Assembly: GCA_017304135.1 (NCBI GenBank)
Contig: JAFLBB010000013.1
Coordinates: forward strand, 1 to 64,000
Direction: 5' to 3'
DNA from: Acidobacteriota bacterium
Lineage (GTDB): Bacteria > Acidobacteriota > Terriglobia > Bryobacterales > Bryobacteraceae
Length of the DNA stretch: 64,000 bases
Notes under the pieces: model-generated
The model's input: only the letters and a program-made list of their open reading frames with translations
Databases searched by the model: none
Told to the model about the DNA's origin: nothing
Made by a program: the position numbers and the translations under genes
Shown here: one piece after another, positions 7,908-16,792 of the stretch
Layout: every line of letters starts with the position of its first letter
How positions within the stretch are numbered: the stretch's first letter is position 1

Positions 7908-9896
7908 ATGAACCGACGAGAGCAGGAGATGTGGAGTCCGCGCGAAGTGGCGCGCCTGCTTTCACTTCTGGAGGCTGAACGGCGTTACTACCAGGAGATC
8001 ATGGCGGCCGTCCCCTCCGGCCTGGGAATCGTCGGCCAGGACGGGACCGTTCAGATTTCCAACCGCGCTTTGCGTCGCATGTTCGCCCTCGACCCGCTGT
8101 CCGCGGGCGACCCTCCCGTCAGCCAGATCCTTCCCAGCGAGAACCTGCGCACCGCCATTCCGCTCATGCTGTCCGGTGAGCGCACGGAGGCCATGAGCGA
8201 GCTCTCCATGCAGTCCGATGGCCGCTGGCTGCGCTTTTCCCTGCGCCCGTTCCGTGATTGGGACGACTTCTCCCGCCTCGAAGTTCTGCTCACCGTGGAG
8301 GAATCCACCGAAGCCGCCGAGCAGGCCCGCGCCGACGCCGAAGCCGGCCTGGATGCCCTGCGCGCCCGCTACGCCTCCTTGCCCGCCTGCGCCTGGGAGC
8401 TCGACCCAGCCACCATGCGCTTCACCTCGCTGGATGCCGAGGCCGCCGCCGCGCTTTCGCTGGCCCCGGACTCATGGGCCCCCGGCGCCGACTTCTGGAC
8501 CTCCCGTGTTCACCCCGGCGACCTGGCCCGCCTGAAGGGCTTCTGGGAACTCGCCCTGCGCGGCACGGCTCTGCGCTCCTGTGACTATGGCACCCCCACC
8601 TCGCAGGGCCGATCCCGCCGCCTGCGCGATTATTGGACCATCCTGCGCGACGAGTCCGGCCAGCTGGCGCGCGTTCAGGGCCTGACCCTCGACGTAAGCG
8701 AGGAGTTCGAAATCTCCCGCCTTTCGGCGCAAAGCGAACGCGTGGAGGCGATGCACGAACTCGCCGGCCGTATCGTCCACGACTCCAACAACCTGCTCAT
8801 GATCCTCTCCGGCTACGGTGAGGAACTGCTGCACGGGCTCGACTCGGATCACCCCCTGCGCGCCCACGTCCAGGAGATTCTCGCCGCCGGCGACCGGCTG
8901 TCGGCCCTCACCTCCCACCTGGCCGCCTCCACGCGCAAGGAGGCCGAACCGGAAACCCGCCCCGCTCCCATCGACACCCTGCTCGCAGAGTGGCTCGACT
9001 CGCTCTCGGCCATGGCCGGCTCCAAAGTGGATCTGCGCCTGGAATGCGGAGCCCCCGGCGTACACGCCAGCACTGAGCCGGACCGCCTCCGCCTGGGCCT
9101 GGAACTCCTGCTCCGCCGCGCCTCGGCCGCCATGCTCGCCGGCGGTTCCATCCACATAGCCACCCGCGTCGACCACCGCCAGACGGCCACCGCCCGCCCG
9201 GATGGCGCTCTCTCGCACCCCTCCTACTTGCGCATCGAGATTCGCGACAACGGCATCGCCCTCCACCCGGAGGCCCGGTCCAGCTTCTTCGCCCCCAACC
9301 TGTCGAGCGAACCCAACCGCGAGGAGTTGGCCCGCTTCTACCGCTTCCTGCGCGAGACCGGCGGCGACGCGATGGCCGATTCCGACTACCAGGTGGGCAC
9401 CACCATCACGCTCTTCCTGCCCTGCACCGAGCAGGAGCCCGTCGCCACGCCGCCCGCCGAGACCACCACGCTCACGGCCGCCGCGCCCAAGGAAACCATC
9501 CTCGTGGTCGATGATGAAGACGGCATCCGCGCCCTCATGGCCAAGGTGCTCACCCGCGAAGGCTATGAAGTGATCGAAGCATCCAGCGGCGAAGAAGCGC
9601 TGGAAAAGGCCAACGCCTACTGGGGCCAGATCCCCCTCATGGTGACCGACGTCGTGATGCCCGGCATGGGGGGTGTCGACCTTGCGGCGCAGTTGTCGCC
9701 ACAACGCCCCGAGACGTTCGTCATGTTCATCTCCGGCTACACGGGCCAGGCGGCGTTGTCCACCGCTCAGCTCGCCCGAGGCTACGAGTTTCTCCAGAAG
9801 CCCTTCACGCTCTCCGCTTTCCTGGGAAAGATCCGCGCCATCCTCAGCGCGCCAAGGCCCGCCGCCAAGGCCCGCGGCCACGCCACCGGCGCGTGA
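7908..9896 (+). CDS. PAS hybrid sensor protein with degraded kinase ATPase domain and C-terminal receiver
   Basis: A 662-residue cytoplasmic protein. Residues about 20-135 form a PAS domain (QEIMAAVPSGLGIVGQDG), about 150-270 a second PAS-like region, then an HisKA-like helix with GRIVHDSNNLLMILSGYG (His291). The following ATPase region is unusual: the N-box Asn is missing (LELLLRRASAAM), the G1 box reads DNGIAL, and no GTGLGL G2 box is found. The C-terminal receiver (about 520-640) is intact: LVVDDED, phospho-acceptor in VTDVVMPGMGG, ISGYT and QKPF. It may act as a phospho-relay or phosphatase rather than a kinase. A strong GGAAGGAG precedes the ATG. It has no adjacent cognate regulator. Confidence 0.85.
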   Translation: MNRREQEMWSPREVARLLSLLEAERRYYQEIMAAVPSGLGIVGQDGTVQISNRALRRMFALDPLSAGDPPVSQILPSENLRTAIPLMLSGERTEAMSELSMQSDGRWLRFSLRPFRDWDDFSRLEVLLTVEESTEAAEQARADAEAGLDALRARYASLPACAWELDPATMRFTSLDAEAAAALSLAPDSWAPGADFWTSRVHPGDLARLKGFWELALRGTALRSCDYGTPTSQGRSRRLRDYWTILRDESGQLARVQGLTLDVSEEFEISRLSAQSERVEAMHELAGRIVHDSNNLLMILSGYGEELLHGLDSDHPLRAHVQEILAAGDRLSALTSHLAASTRKEAEPETRPAPIDTLLAEWLDSLSAMAGSKVDLRLECGAPGVHASTEPDRLRLGLELLLRRASAAMLAGGSIHIATRVDHRQTATARPDGALSHPSYLRIEIRDNGIALHPEARSSFFAPNLSSEPNREELARFYRFLRETGGDAMADSDYQVGTTITLFLPCTEQEPVATPPAETTTLTAAAPKETILVVDDEDGIRALMAKVLTREGYEVIEASSGEEALEKANAYWGQIPLMVTDVVMPGMGGVDLAAQLSPQRPETFVMFISGYTGQAALSTAQLARGYEFLQKPFTLSAFLGKIRAILSAPRPAAKARGHATGA

Positions 9897-9975
9897 TCGG
9901 TTGGGGCGCTTTCAGTGGGTCCCATTACGCCCAGTCATTGACGGACCGGTCGCGGGATTCAATACTAACCAGTAC

Positions 9976-10593
9976 ATGCGAATCCTGAACCTCATCGCCA
10001 CCGGTCTCCTCGCAGCCGCGGTGAACGCCGCCACGCTGAACTACGACTTCCAACTGCAAACGACGGAAGGCTACGATGTGCACGGCATCACCATGTATGC
10101 CACCGACGGCGCCGGCAACGACGACATCTATTTCAGTCCCACGGTCGTCCCCGCCTCAGGCCGGTTCCAGTTGCAGCACAATGTCGGCTTTAATGCCGCC
10201 GCCGCCATGATTGTTGGCTACATGCAGCGCAACCAGGACAGCAAGATGGATCTGGTGATGTGGGTCAGCAACGATTTTGCTTCCGATGTCCTGGGCCTGC
10301 GCTACTCCGAGGTCTTCCCCAACGGCGCCAATGGGCCTGACCCGGGCCACAACGCCTGGCCCTCGATCATCGACGCCGCCGCCTCGGGTGACGCTGCGTC
10401 GCTTGGTACTCTTTACGACTTCTTCCGCCGCACCCACGCCTACAACCCGCTGTTCGCGCCGGGCGGCTCCTACTCGATCATCGAGTTCTCGTATGTCCCT
10501 CCCCCCATCGGCGGCAGCGTCCCGGAGCCCTCGACCATGGCATTGGTCGGCGCCGGAGCGCTTCTGGTCTTCGTAAGCCGCCGCCGCAGGTAG
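9976..10593 (+). CDS. PEP-CTERM sorting domain protein
   Basis: A 205-residue exported protein. It begins with a signal peptide (MRILNLIATGLLAAAVNA) and ends with the sorting tail VPEPSTMALVGAGALLVF followed by SRRRR, the PEP-CTERM signal recognised by exosortase and linked to exopolysaccharide-associated surface proteins. The body is of unknown function, with no Cys and many Asn/Asp residues. The ATG at 9976 is chosen because the signal peptide starts there; AATACT 9 nt upstream could be a -10. No exosortase gene is in the window. The gene stands alone between the sensor and the DinB-like gene. Confidence 0.82.
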   Translation: MRILNLIATGLLAAAVNAATLNYDFQLQTTEGYDVHGITMYATDGAGNDDIYFSPTVVPASGRFQLQHNVGFNAAAAMIVGYMQRNQDSKMDLVMWVSNDFASDVLGLRYSEVFPNGANGPDPGHNAWPSIIDAAASGDAASLGTLYDFFRRTHAYNPLFAPGGSYSIIEFSYVPPPIGGSVPEPSTMALVGAGALLVFVSRRRR

Positions 10594-10662
10594 TATCGCG
10601 GCCTTCCTTAAGCGCGAGTCTTAGCGTGAGTCTCGCACCGGCAGATTAGCGCTATGGGGGTC

Positions 10663-10691
10663 TTGACTTTCGCCGTATCTTCGTCCACAAT
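10663..10691 (+). promoter_or_regulatory. Sigma-70-type promoter for the DinB-like gene
   Basis: TTGACT (10663-10668), a 17-base spacer, and CACAAT (10686-10691). This is one of the few sites in the window with both hexamers at standard spacing. A 5-bp hairpin (GAGCC/GGCTC) follows in the leader around the GGAGG that precedes the start. Confidence 0.55.
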
Positions 10692-10717
10692 GGGAGCCCA
10701 CGGAGGCTCTCCTTGCC

Positions 10718-11191
10718 ATGATCAAAGACACCATCGCCGGCGAACTCGCCGCTGCTCACAAGTTCTTCAACACCTCAACGCGCGAACTCGCTGAAGCCGA
10801 TTCCGCTTTTACCCCCAAGGACGGCATGTTCACCGCCGCCGCCCAAATCGCCCACGTCGCCCAGACCATCGACTGGTTTGTCGCCGGGGCCTTCGCCCCC
10901 GAGGGCTTTTCCATGGACTTCGAATCCATGGAAAAGGAGGTCCGCGGCTGCACGTCGATTGCCGCTGCCCGTGCCTGGTTTGAGAAGTCGGTCCAGGCCG
11001 CGCACGCCGCCATCCAGGCGCACTCCGACGAGGAGTGGCTCGCCCCGCTGCCCGCCGGACCGATCATGGGCGGCATGCCCCGCTGCGCCATCTTCGGCGC
11101 TATCAACGACCACACCGCCCACCACCGCGGCGCGCTCACCGTCTACGCCCGCCTGCTGGGCAAAGTGCCCCCCATGCCCTACATGGATTAG
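10718..11191 (+). CDS. DinB-fold (DUF664/YfiT-like) metal-dependent protein
   Basis: A 157-residue four-helix-bundle protein of the DinB/YfiT superfamily, cytoplasmic. The three metal-ligand histidines are visible: His46 in QIAHVAQTIDWF, and His132 and His136 in DHTAHHRGAL. Family members include thiol transferases (bacillithiol or mycothiol S-transferases) and proteins of unknown role. GGAGG lies 11 nt before the ATG within a small hairpin, which could modulate translation. It is 67 nt upstream of recA, which has its own -10, so it is probably a separate unit despite the DNA-damage-inducible name of the family. Confidence 0.85.
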   Translation: MIKDTIAGELAAAHKFFNTSTRELAEADSAFTPKDGMFTAAAQIAHVAQTIDWFVAGAFAPEGFSMDFESMEKEVRGCTSIAAARAWFEKSVQAAHAAIQAHSDEEWLAPLPAGPIMGGMPRCAIFGAINDHTAHHRGALTVYARLLGKVPPMPYMD

Positions 11192-11216
11192 CCGCGCCCC
11201 TGGCGCCTATCGACGG

Positions 11217-11238
11217 TATACTTGAAGTTCCCCCGAAC
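11217..11238 (+). promoter_or_regulatory. recA -10 element and adjoining GTTC-N4-GAAC palindrome
   Basis: TATACT at 11217-11222 is the probable -10. Immediately downstream, GTTC CCCC GAAC (11227-11238) is a dyad placed over the expected transcription start, where a repressor such as LexA would block initiation. The arms are the same tetranucleotides, in inverted order, as in the Gram-positive SOS box. The LexA site of this lineage is not known to me, so the operator assignment is tentative. Confidence 0.4.
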
Positions 11239-11258
11239 AACACTGGAGGCCCTCCCGC

Positions 11259-12329
<1,071 letters not shown>

Positions 12330-12336
12330 CGGTTCG

Positions 12337-13218
12337 CTACTGCCGGGGCAGGTAGCGGTTGAACCACGCCACCATCTCGCCCATGTAATCCGGCGGGTTC
12401 ACGGCGCCCGGGAACGTCGGTCCGTGTCCACCGCCCTCCACGCGGATGAGCTTTACGGCCACACCCGCTCCGCGTAGCGCCTTTTCGAACTCCTCGGATT
12501 GGGCATACGGCACCGTGCCATCTTTGTCGCCATGGGTCAGTAGAAAGGGCGGGTCGTCAGCCGTCACGTGTGTAATCGGAGACGCTTCCGCAGTCGTTCT
12601 GTATTCAATCGTGCTTCGCTGCGCGTCCCCATCGCCCGCCGGCAGCCGCATGCCCACAAACGGATTGCTCGCCGCTTTCAGTAAGTCCGTCGGAGCCGCC
12701 CTCGCCGCCACGCACTGCACCTTCGCGCTTTCCCGCTCCACCGGATCAGGGTCGTTGGCGTTCCCTTTCCCGTCGAGCGTCCCGAGCATGCTCACCAGGT
12801 GGCCGCCTGAGGAGCCGCCAGCCGCACCGATGCGGTCCGCGCGAATGCCAAACCGCGCCGCGTTGTGGCGCACGAATCGCACCGCCCTCTGCACATCCTC
12901 CACCGCCGCGGGATAGTGAAATCGCGGCAATGCACGGTGGTTCAGGCTGAACACGGTGTAGCCCGCCGCCACCAGAGGCTTGGCGTACAGCAGCGACTGC
13001 TCGTTCGATTTCAATGGCGGCGCCGAATAGGCCATCGGGGCCGTCCAGCCGCTGCCCGACACGTAGATAATCCCGTAGCCGTTCGGATTGGCCGGCTTGT
13101 GAACATCCAGCAACAGAGCCGCACCCGAGTACATCCCATACACGACGTTCGACTCCACAACTGGCTCCGCTGCCAGGCAGCCGCCCACCAGCCACAGCCC
13201 TAATCCCAGTGCTCTCAT
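12337..13218 (-). CDS. Secreted alpha/beta hydrolase (BD-FAE/carboxylesterase-like)
   Basis: A 293-residue exported esterase-like protein. A signal peptide covers about the first 18 residues (MRALGLGLWLVGGCLAAE); VGGC could alternatively serve as a lipobox. The catalytic triad is visible: nucleophile in GGSSGGH (Ser137), Asp in THGDKDGTVPYAQ, and His in GGGHGP. The SLNHRALPRFHYPAAVED segment resembles the oxyanion region of BD-FAE/acetyl-xylan-esterase-like hydrolases. The start at 13218 is 1 nt beyond the stop of the upstream sulfatase, so translation is coupled. An alternative upstream start would lie inside the sulfatase and add a non-signal leader. Probable role: deacylation of a substrate also treated by the sulfatase. 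Confidence 0.85.
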   Translation of the reverse strand: MRALGLGLWLVGGCLAAEPVVESNVVYGMYSGAALLLDVHKPANPNGYGIIYVSGSGWTAPMAYSAPPLKSNEQSLLYAKPLVAAGYTVFSLNHRALPRFHYPAAVEDVQRAVRFVRHNAARFGIRADRIGAAGGSSGGHLVSMLGTLDGKGNANDPDPVERESAKVQCVAARAAPTDLLKAASNPFVGMRLPAGDGDAQRSTIEYRTTAEASPITHVTADDPPFLLTHGDKDGTVPYAQSEEFEKALRGAGVAVKLIRVEGGGHGPTFPGAVNPPDYMGEMVAWFNRYLPRQ

Positions 13219-13219
13219 G

Positions 13220-14701
13220 TCACCGCCTCGCCTTCGGCTTGAACTCGTACCGTTCGAAGTTGAACTCGTAGTCGTCGCGCTCCAGTGCGAACGGGGCATT
13301 CATCTGCGGCACCCAGCGCGCATGCTCCTGCTTCACCGCCGCCACCTCTGCATGGCCCGCCAGGTTGCGGAACTCGTCGGGGTCCTTCACCCGGTCATAC
13401 AACTCTTCGCTGCCGTCCTGATAGCGGATGTACCGCCACTGCTGCGTGATTACGGCGTGGTTGTTCCCCATGAGCGTGCTCACCGCCGGCCGGCGCGCGG
13501 CTGCCGGGTTGCGCAGTTGCGGCTGCAGCGACTCTCCATCCAAGCCCGCCTTCTGCGGCAAACCGCACAGGTCCACGAGCGTAGGATAGATATCCAGCAG
13601 AGAAACCGGCATCTTCCTCACCGTCCCCGCCTGCGCCACGCCAGGCCCGGCGAACACCAGCGGCACATGCGTTGACCGCTGCCAAAGCGTCGTCTTATGC
13701 CAGTGCCGCTTCTCGCCCAAATGCCACCCGTTGTCGCTCCACAACACGACCACGGTATTCTTCGCGTACGCGCTTCGCTCGAGCGCTTCGAGCAGGTATC
13801 CGATCATGCGGTCGGCAAACGAAATGCACGCCAGGTAAGCCCGCACCGCGTCGCGCCACTTGCCCTCGCGGCGGATGCGGTCATGCTCTTCCCATCGCGC
13901 CGCGGCGAATTTCTTCGCCACTGCCGGCACATCGTCCAGATCGTCCTCCGGCGCATTCGGCGTCTTCACCGTTTCCGGCGGATACATCGCGAAGAACTCT
14001 TCCGGCGCATACATCGGGATGTGCGGATGCCACAGCCCCACGGCGAGAAAGAACGGCTTCGTATGCTCGCGCTGGAGGAACTCCCGGCCAAACCCGACCG
14101 CCGCCATGTCGCCGTAGGCGTCTTCCTTCCGCCCCGGCAGCGCGCCCCAATCAAACTCGCCCTGAAACCCGTGGAGATCGTTAAACGGATGCCCCGGCGG
14201 GGCTGGAATCTTCGTGTTCCAGGGATACCATTCCGGACGCCGGTACCACGGATCATCGAACTTCTGCAGTTGAAACTCGTGCCACTGCGACGGCGGATTG
14301 TGCCCCACGACATGATGAAACACCTTGCCCGCACCGGCCACGTAGTAGCCGTTCTCCTTGAAGTAGAGCGGCAGGGTCTTCACATCGGGCATGTGCGGCG
14401 GCCATGGCTGATCGTTGTTGTAGATCCCGGTGCGCCAGGCCGCCTGCCCCGTCAGCAGCGCGGTTCGCGACGGATTGCAGATGGGTGAGGAGCAATGCGC
14501 ATCGGCAAAGAGAGCCCCCCGCAGGGCGAGGGCGTCGATATTCGGAGTCTTCACTCCCGGATAGCCGCCCAGGCACCCCACCCAGTCGTTCATGTCGTCC
14601 ACCGACAGGAACAGCACGTTGGGCCGTGCGCCCTGTGCCACCGCGCGCGATCCCATCCCCGCCGCCAGCACACTGCCCAGAAACGAACGCCGCTTGATCA
14701 T
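13220..14701 (-). CDS. Sulfatase, iduronate-2-sulfatase-like
   Basis: A 493-residue exported sulfatase. The N-terminus (MIKRRSFLGSVLAAGMGSRA) resembles a Tat-like signal with a KRRSFLG core. The metal site begins at NVLFLSVDDMNDW, and the formylglycine motif is the canonical CNPSRTALLTG (Cys75). LWHPHIPMYAPEEF and WSDNGWHLGEKRHWHK are characteristic of iduronate-2-sulfatase-type enzymes. TATGCT ends 9 nt before the ATG. Co-transcribed with the alpha/beta hydrolase immediately downstream. The natural substrate is unknown; heparan-like or plant/algal sulfated glycans are candidates by family. Confidence 0.92.
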   Translation of the reverse strand: MIKRRSFLGSVLAAGMGSRAVAQGARPNVLFLSVDDMNDWVGCLGGYPGVKTPNIDALALRGALFADAHCSSPICNPSRTALLTGQAAWRTGIYNNDQPWPPHMPDVKTLPLYFKENGYYVAGAGKVFHHVVGHNPPSQWHEFQLQKFDDPWYRRPEWYPWNTKIPAPPGHPFNDLHGFQGEFDWGALPGRKEDAYGDMAAVGFGREFLQREHTKPFFLAVGLWHPHIPMYAPEEFFAMYPPETVKTPNAPEDDLDDVPAVAKKFAAARWEEHDRIRREGKWRDAVRAYLACISFADRMIGYLLEALERSAYAKNTVVVLWSDNGWHLGEKRHWHKTTLWQRSTHVPLVFAGPGVAQAGTVRKMPVSLLDIYPTLVDLCGLPQKAGLDGESLQPQLRNPAAARRPAVSTLMGNNHAVITQQWRYIRYQDGSEELYDRVKDPDEFRNLAGHAEVAAVKQEHARWVPQMNAPFALERDDYEFNFERYEFKPKARR

Positions 14702-14741
14702 CGCCCCAACAGCATAACGCGCACGCCGCCCCCCGATTGCC

Positions 14742-15323
14742 CTACGCGTCTGGCTTCCGAAACAGGTAGATCTCCATCCACGACCCCGTCAACCGCTGCT
14801 CCCGCGCCTGTCCGGCGATCACATACTCGCCCGGATTCGCCGCATCCGGATGACCAGGATCATCGGCCCGCACCATCTGCAATACCTCCGCGCCCGGTTC
14901 ACACACCACAACGGCGCCGGCCTGCTTCACCACCCGCAGCGCTTCGCTCATGACAGCCGGCCGCCGTTCCTCGGGCGCATGGTGCAGCATGCCGAAGAGA
15001 AACACCGCATCAAACGCCTCGCTCTCAAACGGCATGGCGCTCGCATCGAAGGACTCGAAACGAATCCGCTCCCGAACTCCAGCCTTGCGCGCGTTCTCCG
15101 CCCACTCACGGCCCGCGTACATCGACCGGTCGTCGGCCGGTTCCCCCGTCACCACATCGAAGCCACGCGCCGCGAGGAAGATCGCGTTGTGCCCGCTCCC
15201 GGTGCCCACATCGAGCACCCGTGCTCCGGGCGGGAGCGCCAGCGCTGCCAGCGCCTTGGCCGTGTCGCCGGCCACCACTTCGAATCTCGGTCCCAGCGAT
15301 GTACTAATTGCGTTGATGTCCAT
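14742..15323 (-). CDS. Class I SAM-dependent methyltransferase
   Basis: A 193-residue methyltransferase of the Methyltransf_11/25 type. Motif I is VLDVGTGSGHNAIFLA (about 36-51) and the catalytic-core segment is FDAVFLFGMLHHAPEERR. A very good Shine-Dalgarno (AAAGGAGG) precedes the ATG by about 9 nt, stronger than most in this window. It is divergent from a MarR regulator, with a perfect palindrome between the starts, which suggests MarR-controlled expression, possibly for modifying a toxic small molecule. The substrate cannot be deduced. It lies 40 nt upstream of the sulfatase operon start but that operon seems to have its own -10. Confidence 0.82.
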   Translation of the reverse strand: MDINAISTSLGPRFEVVAGDTAKALAALALPPGARVLDVGTGSGHNAIFLAARGFDVVTGEPADDRSMYAGREWAENARKAGVRERIRFESFDASAMPFESEAFDAVFLFGMLHHAPEERRPAVMSEALRVVKQAGAVVVCEPGAEVLQMVRADDPGHPDAANPGEYVIAGQAREQRLTGSWMEIYLFRKPDA

Positions 15324-15344
15324 TTTTCGCTATCCTCCTTTATA

Positions 15345-15358
15345 TGCGTGCGCACGCA
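15345..15358. promoter_or_regulatory. Perfect 14-bp palindrome, probable MarR operator
   Basis: TGCGTGCGCACGCA is its own reverse complement. It sits 21 nt upstream of the methyltransferase start and 41 nt upstream of the marR start, in the only divergent MarR/target arrangement of the window. It adjoins a TATAAA-like -10 for the methyltransferase, so bound repressor would block that promoter. Confidence 0.6.
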
Positions 15359-15399
15359 CAGGATAACAAACGGCAAACAGCCGCGTCAAGGAACCGGTC

Positions 15400-15870
15400 A
15401 TGACCGCCACTCTCGAACTCTTCGAACTCATTGGCGAACTCGCCCGACGGCGGTATCAACTCGCCGAGACAACCTTCGCCCCGCTCGGCCTGAACCACAC
15501 CGAGGCGCGCCTGCTGTCACTGCTCGCAGCGGCCGGCGGAGCGTCGGCGCAAGACGCCCTTTGCCACCAGCTCACGGTGGACCGCACCAATGCCGGCCGC
15601 GCCCTCACCCGCCTCGCCGAAGCCGGATACCTGGAGCGCCGCAAGGACCCCGGCGACAAGCGGGCCAACCGCCTCCACATCACGGCCAAGGGGCGAAAGA
15701 CCGTCGCCGCGATTACCCGCCTGCGCGACCAGATGGCCGCCACTTTCCTGGGCAACCTCTCCGGCGACGAAGCACGCACCATCGTTCGTCTCTTTCGCGA
15801 ACGGCTGCCGCTGCCGGCCCCGGCTTCCCGTGAGCGCGTCCGCGCTGCCGGCGGTCCGTCCGTACAATAG
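15400..15870 (+). CDS. MarR-family transcriptional regulator
   Basis: A 156-residue dimeric winged-helix regulator. Recognition-helix region: ALCHQLTVDRTNAGRALTRL; wing: ERRKDPGDKRANRLHIT with the conserved D-x-R near the tip; the C-terminal helices RLRDQMAATFLGNLSGDEA are for dimerisation. AAGGAA lies just upstream of the ATG at 15400. It most likely represses itself and the divergent methyltransferase through the palindrome at 15345-15358, with release by a small ligand. The radical SAM gene begins 4 nt after its stop and may be co-transcribed or use its own -10 (15863-15868). Confidence 0.88.
   Translation: MTATLELFELIGELARRRYQLAETTFAPLGLNHTEARLLSLLAAAGGASAQDALCHQLTVDRTNAGRALTRLAEAGYLERRKDPGDKRANRLHITAKGRKTVAAITRLRDQMAATFLGNLSGDEARTIVRLFRERLPLPAPASRERVRAAGGPSVQ
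15863..15868 (+). promoter_or_regulatory. -10-like hexamer directly before the radical SAM GTG
   Basis: TACAAT overlaps the marR stop codon and lies 6 nt before the GTG at 15875, the same geometry as at 894-908. It could give a leaderless transcript of the radical SAM gene independent of MarR control. Confidence 0.4.
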
Positions 15871-15874
15871 GACC

Positions 15875-16771
15875 GTGCCCGAGCGCTTCCGCATCTTCAG
15901 CGCCGACGCCCGCACGATTCTCAGCCGCACCTGCGGCTTCATCGCCGAAGCCGGCTTCACCCATTCGCTTACCCCGGCGCGCAACTGCACCTTCGCCTGC
16001 ACCTACTGCTACGTGCCGACGATGCGCCTGCAAGGCGGGCTCCAACCGGAGGACTGGCGGCGCTGGGGCCAGTTCACCACCTTCAAAGAGAACACCGCCG
16101 CACTGCTCGCCCGCGCCCTGCGCCCTACGCAGCGCATCTATTGCTCGCCGACGGTCGACCCCTATCAGCCCGCCGAGGCGCTCGATCCGCACATGCCGCC
16201 GCTTCTCGACGCGCTCATTGCCCGCCCGCCAGCGGTCGTCGCGCTCCAAACGCGCGCCATTCTGATCCTGCGCGATCTCCCACGACTGACGGAGTTGGCC
16301 CGGCACACCACGCTCCGCGTCAGCTTCTCTCTCACTACCAACCGTGACGACATCCGCCGACTCTACGAACCCCACTGCGACGCCTTCGAAGCCCGCCTTG
16401 ACGCCATTCGACAGCTTCGCGCCGCCGGGCTTCTCGTCCACGCCACGCTCGCCCCCATCCTGCCCTGCGACCCCGAGCTGTTCACCCAAGCCGCGCTCGA
16501 CGCCACCCCCGAGGCGCTCATCGCCGATCCCTTCCATGCCCGCTCCACCAAGCCACGCGGCGCCACCACGCGCCCGGAAAGCGAGGCCATCTCGCGGCGG
16601 CATGGATTTCTCGAATGGCACGAGCCCGCCTTTCAAACCACGATCCTGGAGCGCATGGCGCAAGTGGCCGCCCGCGCCGGACGCCCGTTCGCCGCCGGAC
16701 CGGCGGGCTTTGCCTGGCTGGCGCAACCCATTGCCGCCACGTCCTCCCGCCCGTCAGCCCCGCTATCCTGA
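15875..16771 (+). CDS. Radical SAM protein, SplB/Rv2578c-like
   Basis: A 298-residue radical SAM enzyme. The cluster motif is CTFACTYC (Cys38, Cys42, Cys45), a C-x3-C-x2-C arrangement, followed by YVPTMR. The DPYQPAE segment and FSLTTNRDDIRRLYEP are typical of the spore-photoproduct-lyase-like/Rv2578c group. The start is the GTG at 15875, because translation further upstream would overlap marR and lacks similarity. Members are widespread but their substrate is unknown in non-sporulating bacteria; DNA repair has been suggested from the SplB relationship only. No conserved partner is evident here. Confidence 0.8.
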   Translation: MPERFRIFSADARTILSRTCGFIAEAGFTHSLTPARNCTFACTYCYVPTMRLQGGLQPEDWRRWGQFTTFKENTAALLARALRPTQRIYCSPTVDPYQPAEALDPHMPPLLDALIARPPAVVALQTRAILILRDLPRLTELARHTTLRVSFSLTTNRDDIRRLYEPHCDAFEARLDAIRQLRAAGLLVHATLAPILPCDPELFTQAALDATPEALIADPFHARSTKPRGATTRPESEAISRRHGFLEWHEPAFQTTILERMAQVAARAGRPFAAGPAGFAWLAQPIAATSSRPSAPLS

Positions 16772-16792
16772 AGACGTCCGCATCGATTCGCC

